From Tsukamurella paurometabola DSM 20162 (lineage in GTDB: Bacteria; Actinomycetota; Actinomycetes; Mycobacteriales; Mycobacteriaceae), in contig NC_014158.1 of assembly GCF_000092225.1 (NCBI RefSeq), positions 62,001 through 126,000 on the forward strand: a stretch of 64,000 nt of DNA, given 5' to 3'. Shown piece after piece: positions 51,093 through 63,745 of the stretch. A model generated the notes under the pieces. That model did no database searches. It was not told where the DNA came from and saw only the letters and a list, made by a program, of their open reading frames with translations. Position 1 is the first letter of the stretch. The number at the start of each line of letters is the position of its first letter. The translations under genes and the position numbers were made by a program.

Positions 51093-51120
51093 GAACCTTC
51101 ATATCCACGTTCCGCCGTGA
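51082..51120 (+). CDS. Possible 12-aa leader peptide before gltB
   Basis: ATG 51082 has GAGG 6 nt upstream and encodes MSSPNLHIHVPP before TGA, ending 25 nt before gltB. It contains two His and three Pro codons, so ribosome pausing is conceivable. Such a short frame can occur by chance. Confidence 0.25.
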   Translation: MSSPNLHIHVPP

Positions 51121-51145
51121 GGCGCTGCGCTAAGGCAGGTATTCG

Positions 51146-55745
<4,600 letters not shown>

Positions 55746-55753
<8 letters not shown>

Positions 55754-57212
55754 TCCCCAGGGCTTTCTGAAGAACAATTCGCGCGAACTGCCGGTACGCC
55801 GGCCGGTTCCGCTCCGCCTGCTGGACTGGAACGAGGTGTACAAGCCCTTCGACGGCGGCACTCTGCGCAAGCAGGCGTCGCGGTGTATGGACTGCGGCAT
55901 CCCGTTCTGCCACAACGGTTGCCCGCTCGGGAACCTGATCCCCGAGTGGAACGATCTGGTCTACAAGGACCGGTGGCGTGATGGCATCGACCGACTGCAC
56001 GCGACGAACAACTTCCCGGAGTTCACCGGGCGGCTGTGTCCCGCGCCGTGCGAGGCCTCCTGCGTGCTCGGGATCAATCAGGATCCGGTCACCATCAAGC
56101 AGGTCGAGGTCGAGCTCATCGATCACGCCTTCGATGAGGGCTGGGTCTCCCCGGAGCACCCCACGAAGCTGACCGGTAAGAAGGTCGCGGTCGTGGGCTC
56201 GGGGCCTGCGGGACTGGCTGCGGCGCAGCAGCTCACCCGCGGCGGACACACCGTCACCGTGTACGAGCGCGCCGACCGGATCGGTGGCCTGCTCCGCTAC
56301 GGCATCCCCGAGTTCAAGATGGAGAAGCGGCACATCGACCGCCGCCTCGCCCAGATGAACGCCGAGGGAACGATTTTCAAGACCGGTGTCAACGTGGGTG
56401 TCGACGTCACCGTCGAGCAGCTGCGTGAGGACTACGACGCCGTGGTCCTGGCCAATGGCGCCACCCTGTGGCGCGACCTGCCGATCCCCGGCCGTGACCT
56501 CGACGGCATCCACCAGGCGATGGAGTTCCTGCCCTGGGCCAACCGCGCCGCGGTGGGCGACGATGTGGTCGATGCCGACGGCCTGCCCCCGCTGCACGCG
56601 AAGGGCAAGAAGGTCGTCATCATCGGCGGCGGTGACACCGGTGCGGACTGCCTCGGCACGTCGCTGCGCCAGGGCGCCGAGACGGTGCACCAGTTCGAGA
56701 TCATGCCGATCCCGCCGCGTGAGCGCGCCGAGTCCACCCCGTGGCCGACCTACCCGCTGATGTATCGCATCAGCTCCGCCCACGAGGAGGGCGGCGAGCG
56801 CGTCTTCTCCGTCAGCACCGAGGAGTTCCTCGGTCACGACGGCACGGTGACCGGGCTCAAGGCCTACGAGGTCAAGATGGAGGGCGGCCGGTTCGAGAAG
56901 GTCGAGGGAACCGACTTCACCCTGGAGGCGGATCTGGTACTGCTCGCCATGGGCTTCGTCGGTCCCGAGCGGGGTGACCTGCTCGACAAGCTGGGCGTCG
57001 AGTACAGCGAGCGCGGCAACGTGGCCCGCGGTGACGACTTCCAGTCGACCGTGCCGGGCGTCTTCGTGGCGGGCGATGCGGGCCGCGGTCAGTCGCTGAT
57101 CGTGTGGGCGATCGCGGAGGGCCGCAGCGCGGCCGCCGCCGTCGACCGCTTCCTCATGGGCGAGTCGGCGCTGCCCGCGCCGATCGTGCCCACCGCCGCC
57201 CCGCAGCGGTAG
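55746..57212 (+). CDS. gltD: Glutamate synthase small subunit
   Basis: A 488-aa small chain that passes electrons from NADPH through FAD and Fe-S clusters to GltB. The N-terminal cysteine sets [18 protein letters not shown] and [15 protein letters not shown] bind two 4Fe-4S clusters. The FAD motif is [17 protein letters not shown] and the NADPH motif [16 protein letters not shown]; the late [18 protein letters not shown] closes the FAD site. GTG 55746 lies inside the gltB 3' end, so translation is coupled. A terminator hairpin follows. Confidence 0.97.
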
Positions 57213-57223
57213 TACACCGACGA

Positions 57224-57259
57224 CGAAGGGCCGGCACCCGAGCGGGTGCCGGCCCTTCG
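57224..57259. terminator. Bidirectional terminator after gltD
   Basis: CGAAGGGCCGGCACCC (57224-57239) pairs perfectly over 16 bp with 57244-57259 across a GAGC loop. It lies between gltD and the convergent DUF937 gene, 10 nt from the latter's stop. Confidence 0.85.
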
Positions 57260-57268
57260 CCGTGTGGG

Positions 57269-57781
57269 CTACTTGCGGTTGAGCAGACCGCCGAGGATGC
57301 CGCCGAGCACGTTGCCGGCCGCGCTGCCGGCGCCGCCCGCGGTGTTGCCCCCGCCGAGCATGTTGCCGAGGATGCTGCCGAGCAGGTCGCCATTGCCTGC
57401 CGGCGCCTGCTGCTGCGGCTGCGCAGCGGTACCGCCCGAGAGCTTCTTCATCACGAAGCTGATCACGATCGGTGCGAGGATCGGGAGCAGTTGCTTGACC
57501 AGGTCGTTGGTGACGCCCGAGGACAGCGGTGCGGCGGCCGCGGCGGCCACGTCGTCGGTCTTCTCGCCGAACAGGCTGGAAACGATCTGCTGGCCGTCGC
57601 CGTTGTCCGCGGCCTGGGCGAGATCGGACGGGGCCTCGGTGGTGTCCTGGGCCTGGAGGCCTGCGAGCAGGGTCGGAACGGTCTGGTTGACGGCCGCGGA
57701 GGCGACGTCCTGCGAGACGCCGAGCTGCGCGGCGATATCGGCGAGCGGGATGGACTTGAGCAGATCGTCAAGATCGGACAC
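57269..57781 (-). CDS. DUF937 family protein
   Basis: A 170-aa protein with the DUF937 (YidB-like) pattern: LLKSIPLADIAAQLGVSQDVASAAVNQTVPTLLAGL, then PILAPIVISFVMKKLSGG, a Gln/Pro linker, and a Gly-rich end with repeated LGxxLGGxxG units (LLGSILGNMLGGG, VLGGILGGLLNRK). Function is unknown; such Gly/Leu repeats may self-associate or touch membranes. GTG 57781 has GAGGAG at 5 nt. Confidence 0.8.
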   Translation of the reverse strand: MSDLDDLLKSIPLADIAAQLGVSQDVASAAVNQTVPTLLAGLQAQDTTEAPSDLAQAADNGDGQQIVSSLFGEKTDDVAAAAAAPLSSGVTNDLVKQLLPILAPIVISFVMKKLSGGTAAQPQQQAPAGNGDLLGSILGNMLGGGNTAGGAGSAAGNVLGGILGGLLNRK

Positions 57782-57841
57782 GGTACTCCTCGAGAGATGT
57801 GCGAACGCAACAGTGAGACGGAACCCGCTTAGCGTAACCGT

Positions 57842-57934
57842 GTGCGCCGCGTCGGTCCCGGGAAGATCGCTGCCCGCCCGGCCGCCGGTGTAAGTCCGGT
57901 CACGACTAGCGCGTGCCCACTGGACGGGACCGCG
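57842..57934 (+). ncRNA. Possible structured leader RNA with weak cobalamin-riboswitch resemblance
   Basis: A TAGCGT -10 (57830-57835) would start RNA at 57842. CGGTCCCG (57853-57860) pairs perfectly with CGGGACCG (57925-57932), closing a domain. Inside are GGGAAG, a CCGG stem-loop with GGTGTAAGTCC, and GCGCGTGCCCACTGG. The order GGGAA, GGTGnAAnTCC, GCG, CACTG is that of the cobalamin riboswitch core, but spacing is off and no B12-box equivalent is seen. A degenerate riboswitch or unrelated structured RNA are both possible. GTG 57842 could also begin a 101-codon leaderless frame. Confidence 0.35.
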
Positions 57935-58000
57935 ATGGAGCAATACAGTATCTGTAACCAATCGTTCCGCATCGATAGACACCATTCTCGGAGAACAGTC

Positions 58001-58147
58001 GTGAAGCAGCACCGCCGGGCCGTCAACCTGGGAACCCGAACCCTCTACCGACTGCGGAATCTACGCAGGCGCAGCGTCGCTGCCCTCGGGGAAGACGGTG
58101 AACGTCTCGTCACCCCTGCGGATCTGCGCATTCTCAGCGCGAGCTAG
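58001..58147 (+). CDS. Small basic ORF downstream of the structured leader
   Basis: A 48-aa product with a strongly basic first half (KQHRRAVNLGTRTLYRLRNLRRRS) and an acidic-neutral end. GTG 58001 has GGAG 7 nt upstream. The same frame is open back to 57842. No family is recognised; nucleic-acid binding is only a guess from charge. It ends with a 4-bp overlap of the convergent hydrolase stop. Confidence 0.4.
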   Translation: MKQHRRAVNLGTRTLYRLRNLRRRSVAALGEDGERLVTPADLRILSAS

Positions 58148-58977
58148 CCGCCGCCCGCATCCAGGATCAGCGCCGCCACCTGGGCGGGCTGTTCCACCAT
58201 CACGTGGTGGCCGCTCGGCGCGATCACGGCGAATCGTGCATCCAACCGGTCGGCCAGGCCGCGCTGCTGTCGTAGCCAGGACGCCGCCCAGGGTGTGGGG
58301 CGGCCGGTGTACGCGGCGGCCACGGTGACCGGAAGCCCCGGCTGTAACGGTTGCTTCGTGCGCAGATCGACCAGTTCGTGGGCGAGCACGGGATACTGAC
58401 CGTTCTCGAGCATCGCGGCCCGCAGGTACTGCTCCGAGGACAGGATCTGCGCGTGCTCCGCGGGCGGTTCGGAATCGACGAGGAGCTTGTGGACCGCGGG
58501 GCCGATCCGGCTCAGGCCCGACGCCGCTGCCACATCCGCCGAACGGAGCAACAGGTCGGCGCGCAGGTTTGTCGGGAGCACCCAGCGGGGTGAGTCCTCC
58601 ACGCTGCCGTCCAGGATCACCGCCGCTGCGGTGCGCTCGGGGTGTTCGCGCGCGAACGCTTCCACGTAGAAGCTCGCCATCGAATGGCCGCAGATCACCC
58701 CACGCTGGATCTGTAAGGCGTCCAGTAGGTCTCGATAGCGGCGTACTTCGCCGTCGAGGGTGGGGACGGTGTCCTCCGGCCAAGGGTCGGAGAGCCCGTA
58801 CCCCGGCCGGTCGAAGCGGATCACGGTGCGCTCGGAGCGCAACAGTTCGATGCACGAATCCCAATCGAACCAGTTGCCCGCGAGGCCCGACGACAGCACG
58901 ACAGGAGGCCCGGTGACCGGGCCGGTCGGTTGGTCGATCACCACGTGGGTGCGCACATTTGCGAGCTCCAACAACAC
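58144..58977 (-). CDS. Alpha/beta hydrolase
   Basis: A 277-aa alpha/beta-fold hydrolase. Motifs are VVLSSGLAGNWFDWD (oxyanion region), VIRFDRPGYGLSDPW, the nucleophile elbow VICGHSMASFYVEAFA (GHSMA), and the late His in APSGHHVMVEQP. No signal peptide is present. GTG 58977 is 7 nt after TACTCT (58990-58985), so it is probably leaderless. Substrate unknown; the family includes haloperoxidase-like and C-C bond hydrolases. Confidence 0.8.
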   Translation of the reverse strand: MLLELANVRTHVVIDQPTGPVTGPPVVLSSGLAGNWFDWDSCIELLRSERTVIRFDRPGYGLSDPWPEDTVPTLDGEVRRYRDLLDALQIQRGVICGHSMASFYVEAFAREHPERTAAAVILDGSVEDSPRWVLPTNLRADLLLRSADVAAASGLSRIGPAVHKLLVDSEPPAEHAQILSSEQYLRAAMLENGQYPVLAHELVDLRTKQPLQPGLPVTVAAAYTGRPTPWAASWLRQQRGLADRLDARFAVIAPSGHHVMVEQPAQVAALILDAGGG

Positions 58978-59026
58978 GGAGCCGAGAGTAGTACTCTTCG
59001 TAGTCCAGTGAGCGGGGAGGACGACC

Positions 59027-59866
59027 ATGCGGTTCGTACATTGTGCGGTGGTTGCGGGGGTGGTGGTCACGGTGGCGGGGTGTGCCACCGCCGACCCTCC
59101 GGCCCCGTCGGGTCCGTCGTCTGCGGTCAGCGGCTCGTCGGGTACCGCCGCCGCAGAGAGGACGTATCCGGGGCTTAGTCCCGAGTATCGGGCGAGTTTC
59201 CGGCCCGACCACACGGATCTGGGCGGTCGGAGCAATGCTGAACTGGCGCAACTTCTTCCGGCGTCTTCCACGTTCCCGCCCGAAGGCCGGGCGCAGCCGC
59301 CGAACGTGGCGGCTGAAGACGGTTCGGGCCTCGGGCTCCGCGGGCAGACGGCGGGGGAGACGAAGCCTCCGCAGTGCCTGTACACGCCGTTCGGCAAGAA
59401 TTTCTCCCGCGCATCCGATGGTTCCGACTGGAATCTGTACTACGCAGCGAGCGTCGGATATACCGGTCCCGACGGGAGCCGGGTCACGGTCACAGTGGAC
59501 CGGCAGCGGGTGGGCTCGGACGTGGTCGCGCTGACCACCAGCTGGATGTCGACCTGCGGTACCTACGACAGGGCCTTTCCCACTTTCGCCAATCCGCAGG
59601 TTCGCAATCAGCGGGTGACCACCGCGTTCACACGGGAACAGACGACGAGCGGCGTGCAGACGTATCGCTTCGTCGCGTCCAGCCGGTCGCTCGACGATGC
59701 GACCACGGGGAAACCGTTGCCCAGTGGCGCCGGCGTGACGCGCGTGCTCCTGGCAAGGGTGCGATCTGTGGTCTTCACCGTGGAAGCCACCGGAAAGATC
59801 GGCTACGCGGATCTCGACGCGATGCTGGCGACGGCGATCGCGAACGCCGAAGCGGCACCCCGGTGA
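59027..59866 (+). CDS. Lipoprotein of unknown function
   Basis: A 279-aa putative lipoprotein with the lipobox VTVAGCAT at residues 15-22. A Ser/Ala/Pro linker precedes PGLSPEYRASFRP and LLPASSTFP. Two cysteines follow (PPQCLYTP and SMSTCGTYD), then a beta-rich domain ending VVFTVEATGKIGYADLDAML. The LL-x-x-x-x-FP opening with a later cysteine pair recalls the secreted protein at 14388 and PknH-sensor-like mycobacterial domains, but the family is not certain. GGGGAGG precedes ATG 59027. Confidence 0.7.
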   Translation: MRFVHCAVVAGVVVTVAGCATADPPAPSGPSSAVSGSSGTAAAERTYPGLSPEYRASFRPDHTDLGGRSNAELAQLLPASSTFPPEGRAQPPNVAAEDGSGLGLRGQTAGETKPPQCLYTPFGKNFSRASDGSDWNLYYAASVGYTGPDGSRVTVTVDRQRVGSDVVALTTSWMSTCGTYDRAFPTFANPQVRNQRVTTAFTREQTTSGVQTYRFVASSRSLDDATTGKPLPSGAGVTRVLLARVRSVVFTVEATGKIGYADLDAMLATAIANAEAAPR

Positions 59867-59888
59867 CATGCTGCGGCATGATGGACCA

Positions 59889-60110
59889 GTGAGCGAGGCA
59901 ATCGACGTGGAGATCTCCGACGAGGTGATCCGGCTGGGGCAGTTCCTCAAGCTCGCCGGCCTGATCGACTCGGGAGCGGAGGCGAAGGGCGTGATCGCCG
60001 ACGGCGAGGTGAGTGTGAACGGCGAGGTCGACACCCGCCGCGGCCGGCAGCTCGCGGTGGGTGATGTGGTGGAGGTGTTCGGGCGTTCCGCCCGTGTCGC
60101 GCGCGGGTAG
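59889..60110 (+). CDS. S4-domain RNA-binding protein
   Basis: A 73-aa YbcJ/RlbA-like S4 protein: IRLGQFLKLAGLIDSGAEAKGVIADGEVSVNGEVDTRRGRQLAVGDVVEV is a complete S4 domain. It probably binds structured RNA or ribosome-related RNA. GTG 59889 is preferred over ATG 59868 because it is 6 nt after CATGAT, a possible leaderless promoter. It lies 22 nt after the lipoprotein gene. Confidence 0.85.
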   Translation: MSEAIDVEISDEVIRLGQFLKLAGLIDSGAEAKGVIADGEVSVNGEVDTRRGRQLAVGDVVEVFGRSARVARG

Positions 60111-60174
60111 CGGGCTCGTCGCGGTGTGAACCGTTCGGGTGCGCAGTGCCGCCACTGCGACATAGCCTCGCGCC

Positions 60175-60957
60175 ATGGAGAATCCAGCTTCCGAAGTTCC
60201 TTCCGTCACTGAATCGCATCCGCAGGAGGCGGTTTCGACCGCCGAAGTGCTCGGGCGCCGTCGTCTCTTCCAGGCGGCCGCGTGGGGCACCGTCGGTGCG
60301 GTCGCCGTGGGCGGGGCTCGTGCGGGCACAGCAGATGCCGCGGTCGCGCTGCCCGGATCGGTCTCGTACCGGATCGGCGAGATACCGATCCCGAGGAACA
60401 AGGTGGCCTGGCAACTGGATCCGCGCCGCGCGGTTCTGCTCGTCCACGATGTCCAGCGCTATTTCATGCGGATCTTCGACGAGCGGACCCGCGGTGAGCT
60501 CCTGGGGAACGTCGCGCGCGGACAGGACTGGGCGCGGCGGTCGGGGGTCCCGGTGATCTACTCGGCGCAGCGCGGCGGTGCCACGCGCGAGCAGCGCGGC
60601 CTGATCTACGACTTCTCCGGCGCCGGGATGACCGCCGACGAGTCCGACCGCGGCATCGAGCCCGCTGTCGCGCCCCGGCCCGGGGAGCGGGTACTCACCA
60701 AACACAAGCTGTCCGAGTACTTCCGATCGGACCTGCTGCAGTACCTGCGCGACCAGGGGCGCGATCAGCTCGTCCTGGCCGGTGTCTACGCCAACACCGG
60801 AGTGCTGCTGACCGCCGCGGATTCGATTCAGAACGATATCCAGGCGTTCGTGATCGGCGATGCAGTCGCCGATCAGACGCCGGAGGGACATCGGGGCGGC
60901 CTGGCCTGGGTGGCAGCCCGTGCAGGGCGCGTGATCAGTGCGGCTGAACTTCGCTGA
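60175..60957 (+). CDS. Isochorismatase-family hydrolase with Tat-like N-terminus
   Basis: A 260-aa protein. Residues 28-51 (GRRRLFQAAAWGTVGAVAVGG) look like a twin-arginine signal. The hydrolase domain has AVLLVHDVQRYFM with the catalytic Asp, VPVIYSAQRGG, LTKHKLSEYF with the Lys, and GVYANTGVLLTAADS. The position that holds Cys in cysteine hydrolases is Val, as in PhzD, so it is the vinyl-ether type that cleaves isochorismate or ADIC. Export of such an enzyme would be unusual. ATG 60175 is 6 nt after TAGCCT. Confidence 0.8.
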   Translation: MENPASEVPSVTESHPQEAVSTAEVLGRRRLFQAAAWGTVGAVAVGGARAGTADAAVALPGSVSYRIGEIPIPRNKVAWQLDPRRAVLLVHDVQRYFMRIFDERTRGELLGNVARGQDWARRSGVPVIYSAQRGGATREQRGLIYDFSGAGMTADESDRGIEPAVAPRPGERVLTKHKLSEYFRSDLLQYLRDQGRDQLVLAGVYANTGVLLTAADSIQNDIQAFVIGDAVADQTPEGHRGGLAWVAARAGRVISAAELR

Positions 60958-60978
60958 TCGTCGTGCTGGCCGTCGCCG

Positions 60979-61470
60979 TCAACGCAGGACGATGCCGTCG
61001 TCGTCGCTGAAAAGCGTATCGCCCGGCGCGAAGGTGACCCCGCCGAAGCTGAGGGGCACATCGCGCTCGCCGGCACCGGTCTTCGTGGACTTGCGCGGGT
61101 TGGTGCCCAACGCCTTCACACCGATGTCGAGGGTGCCGATCACGGCGGCGTCGCGGATCGCGCCGTAGGCGACGATGCCCGCCCACCCGTTGCCCCGACC
61201 CAACTCGGCGATGATGTCGCCGACGAGTGCGGTGTGCAGCGACGGCACGCCGTTCTCATCGGAACCGTCGATCACCAGCACCCGGCCTGCGCCGGGCTCG
61301 CCGAGAACCGACTTGAGCAGGGCGTTGTCCTGGAAGCACTTCACCGTGACCACCTCGCCGGCGAAGGCGCGGCGGCCGCCGAACTGCCGGAACTGGGTAT
61401 CGCAACTGCGCACCTCCTCACCGATCTCATCGACGAGGTCTGCGGTGGGGGTGAACTGAACGTCGCTCAT
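60979..61470 (-). CDS. RraA family protein
   Basis: A 163-aa RraA-like protein. [45 protein letters not shown] and the conserved [34 protein letters not shown] (with the R-D substrate/metal site) are diagnostic. The family includes a regulator of RNase E and 4-hydroxy-4-methyl-2-oxoglutarate aldolases; the G-x-x-RD motif favours the aldolase/decarboxylase chemistry. ATG 61470 is 6 nt after TAGGAT (61482-61477). Confidence 0.85.
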   Translation of the reverse strand: MSDVQFTPTADLVDEIGEEVRSCDTQFRQFGGRRAFAGEVVTVKCFQDNALLKSVLGEPGAGRVLVIDGSDENGVPSLHTALVGDIIAELGRGNGWAGIVAYGAIRDAAVIGTLDIGVKALGTNPRKSTKTGAGERDVPLSFGGVTFAPGDTLFSDDDGIVLR

Positions 61471-61476
61471 GAGGCG

Positions 61477-61524
61477 ATCCTAACCGTCACCGCTATTGAG
61501 GCACCATCAACAAGCGGGTAATCT
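61477..61524. promoter_or_regulatory. Divergent leaderless promoters, rraA-like / gabD2
   Basis: TAGGAT on the minus strand (61482-61477) and TAATCT on the plus strand (61519-61524) each lie 6 nt from an ATG. Only 60 bp separate the two start codons, so both promoters share their upstream DNA. Confidence 0.6.
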
Positions 61525-61530
61525 GGCGGC

Positions 61531-63081
61531 ATGCCAGCACCCACTCAGGCCACGTTCGACCGTCTCCGTGCCCTCGCGGCGATCGATCACCCCGAGCAGC
61601 GCGAGTCGCGCGATGTGCTCGAGGCGTTCACCGGCGAGAAGGTCACCACCATTCCCGTCGGCACCGTCGAGGACGTGGAGCAGGCCTTCGTCCGTGCCCG
61701 CCGCGCTCAGAAGCAGTGGGCGGCGCGCAGCGCGAAGGACCGTGCCAAGGTGCTCCTGAAGTTCGCCGACCTGGTCAACGAGCGCCGCGCCGACCTCATG
61801 GACATGGCGCAGCTGGAAACCGGCAAAGCGCGCCAGTACGCCCAGGAGGAGACCCTGGACGTGGCGATGACCGCCCGCTGGTACGGCAAGAATGCGCCGA
61901 AGCTGCTGGAGCAGAAGAACACTGCGGGAATGCTGCCGGTGTTCACCAACACGCGGGTGCGCTACCAGCCCAAGGGCGTGGTCGGTGTGATCGCGCCGTG
62001 GAACTATCCGCTCACCCTCGCCGTCTCCGACGGCGTCGCGGCCTTGGCCGCAGGCAATGCCGTGGTGCTCAAGCCCGACAGCCAGACTCCGTACTGCGCC
62101 CTCGCCGCCGTCGAGCTGCTCTATCAGGCCGGCCTCCCGCGCGACCTGTTCGCCGTCGTGCCCGGTCCGGGCGGCGTCGTGGGTACGGCCATCGTCGAGC
62201 GCGCCGACTACCTCATGTTCACCGGCTCGTCGGCGACCGGTGCCACCCTGGCAGAGCAGTGCGGCAAGCGCCTCATCGGCTTCTCCGCCGAACTCGGCGG
62301 CAAGAACCCGATGGTGGTCACCAAGGACGCCGACATCGCGCACACCGCCGACGGTGCCGCCCGCGCCGCGTTCTCCAACTCGGGCCAGCTGTGCATCTCG
62401 ATCGAGCGGATCTACGTCGAGCGGGAGATCGCCGACGAGTTCGCCCGCGCCTTCGCCGAGCGCACCGCCAACCTGGCCCTGGGTGCCGGGTACGACTTCA
62501 CCAATGAGATGGGATCGCTCGCCAGCAAGTCGCAGATCGAGACCGTGGCCGCGCATGTCGACGACGCCGTCGCCAAGGGTGCGACCGTGCTCGCCGGCGG
62601 TAAGGCCCGCCCCGATCTCGGCCCCTTCTTCTACGAGCCCACGGTGCTCAAGAACGTGCCGGAGGAGGCGATCTGCTTCGCTTCCGAGACCTTCGGTCCC
62701 GTGGTCTCGATCTACCCCGTGGATTCGGTCGACGAAGCGGTCGAGCGCGCCAACGACACCGAGTACGGCCTCAACGCGAGCGTCTTCTCCGGCAGCACCA
62801 AGCAGGCGCAGGAGATCGCCGACCGGATCAACGCCGGCACCGTCAACATCAACGAGGGCTACGCCGCGGCATGGGGCTCCACCGCCGCGCCGATGGGTGG
62901 CATGGGCATCTCCGGCGTGGGCCGCCGGCACGGCGCCGAGGGCCTGCTCAAGTACTGCGAGTCGAAGACCATCGCGCAGCAGCGGATCATCGGCATCGGC
63001 GGTATCAAGGGCATCCCGCGCACCGTCTTCCTGGGTGTGGTTCCCCCGATCATCAAGGCCCTCAAGTTCATCGGTCGCTGA
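61531..63081 (+). CDS. gabD2: Succinate-semialdehyde dehydrogenase, GabD2 type
   Basis: A 516-aa aldehyde dehydrogenase closely following mycobacterial GabD2 (Rv1731) from the first residues (MPAPTQATFDRLRALAAI) to APMGGMGISGVGRRHGAEGLLKY. It oxidises succinic semialdehyde to succinate with NAD(P)+. Catalytic features: VIAPWNYPLTL, VVLKPDSQTPYCALA, GSSATG, the Glu in FSAELGGKNPM and the nucleophile Cys in NSGQLCISIER. ATG 61531 begins 6 nt after TAATCT. Full length, no defects. Confidence 0.92.
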   Translation: MPAPTQATFDRLRALAAIDHPEQRESRDVLEAFTGEKVTTIPVGTVEDVEQAFVRARRAQKQWAARSAKDRAKVLLKFADLVNERRADLMDMAQLETGKARQYAQEETLDVAMTARWYGKNAPKLLEQKNTAGMLPVFTNTRVRYQPKGVVGVIAPWNYPLTLAVSDGVAALAAGNAVVLKPDSQTPYCALAAVELLYQAGLPRDLFAVVPGPGGVVGTAIVERADYLMFTGSSATGATLAEQCGKRLIGFSAELGGKNPMVVTKDADIAHTADGAARAAFSNSGQLCISIERIYVEREIADEFARAFAERTANLALGAGYDFTNEMGSLASKSQIETVAAHVDDAVAKGATVLAGGKARPDLGPFFYEPTVLKNVPEEAICFASETFGPVVSIYPVDSVDEAVERANDTEYGLNASVFSGSTKQAQEIADRINAGTVNINEGYAAAWGSTAAPMGGMGISGVGRRHGAEGLLKYCESKTIAQQRIIGIGGIKGIPRTVFLGVVPPIIKALKFIGR

Positions 63082-63089
63082 CCCCTCCC

Positions 63090-63152
63090 CGATTGAACAC
63101 CGTTACCGCGAAGAAAAGTCCAGGTCGCGGACGCGGTAACAGTGTTCAATCG
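63090..63152. repeat. 21-bp near-perfect inverted repeat after gabD2
   Basis: Arms 63090-63110 (beginning CGATTGAACACC) and 63132-63152 (ending GTGTTCAATCG) match with one mismatch, separated by 21 nt. They start 9 bp after the gabD2 stop and end 48 bp before the next start. Stem bases are AT-richer than usual terminators here and no T-tract follows, so an operator or mobile-element footprint is also possible. Confidence 0.65.
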
Positions 63153-63199
63153 AGGAAAAGCGGTTGCGGTGGAGGCGGAGGGCGTCCGATTCTGAAGGT

Positions 63200-63745
63200 A
63201 TGGACGTCACCTTCATCAAGCGCGCCGGCGGGTACGACGTGCGGGTGCGTCGCGAGAGAGGGCCGGAGCTCGCGCCGCGCGGCGGCCCCGGCGGCAGCCC
63301 GACGGTGCCGCACGACGCGGCGCATCTGATCGTCGAGATCGAGGCGGGGCTGCCCGGTGGCGTCTACGGCCGGATCGCCGACGCCAACGGCCTCGACGGC
63401 CTGTTCTGGCCCGCCGACCCGGCGGCCCGGCGTCGGGCCACCCGGAACCGCAAGCAGCCCAGCGCAGCCCAATCGGCCGATATGGCGCGGTCGGAGTACC
63501 TCGCTTCGCTCACCGTCGCGCTGTGGGAGGTGGAGCGAGGCCTGCGGGCGCCAGATCCGGCGTGGCCGGGTTCGCTCGACGATGCCGAGATCACCGACGA
63601 ACTGCGCGAGCGGATCTTCGCCCGCTACGACGAATTCGCGCCGCGGTGGCGCGCGCTCAGCGATGGCGGCGAGCTGACCGTCGCCTGGCCCGCGGCGGCG
63701 GTCAGCGGCCGACGGCCGGGCCGGAAGCCCGCACGGCGCGGGTGA
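63200..63745 (+). CDS. Hypothetical protein
   Basis: A 181-aa soluble protein I do not recognise. The N-terminus is MDVTFIKRAGGYDVRVRRERGP, suggesting a beta-hairpin. The middle has DAAHLIVEIEAGLPGGVYGRIADANGLDGLFWPADPAARRR. The C-terminal half is helical (SEYLASLTVALWEVERGL, ITDELRERIFARYDEFAPRWRAL), ending in a basic tail. No signal peptide. ATG 63200 has AAGG close upstream. Its end overlaps the convergent SGNH gene by 44 bp. Confidence 0.6.
   Translation: MDVTFIKRAGGYDVRVRRERGPELAPRGGPGGSPTVPHDAAHLIVEIEAGLPGGVYGRIADANGLDGLFWPADPAARRRATRNRKQPSAAQSADMARSEYLASLTVALWEVERGLRAPDPAWPGSLDDAEITDELRERIFARYDEFAPRWRALSDGGELTVAWPAAAVSGRRPGRKPARRG

Larger units (their letters stand above)
50749..51145. 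promoter_or_regulatory. 397-bp divergent region, DsbA/SQR operon and gltB
   Basis: Apart from the separately listed operator and leader elements, the region shows a plus-strand TAGGAT (51004-51009), a possible -10 for gltB giving a leader of about 130 nt. A 21-codon frame from 51008 overlaps that -10 and is not credible. I see no other feature. Confidence 0.4.

Noticed and set aside
57842-58000. Calling the region a definite cobalamin riboswitch
   Set aside because: The spacing between core blocks is wrong, no B12-box equivalent is visible and no cobalamin gene follows; kept only as a low-confidence RNA.
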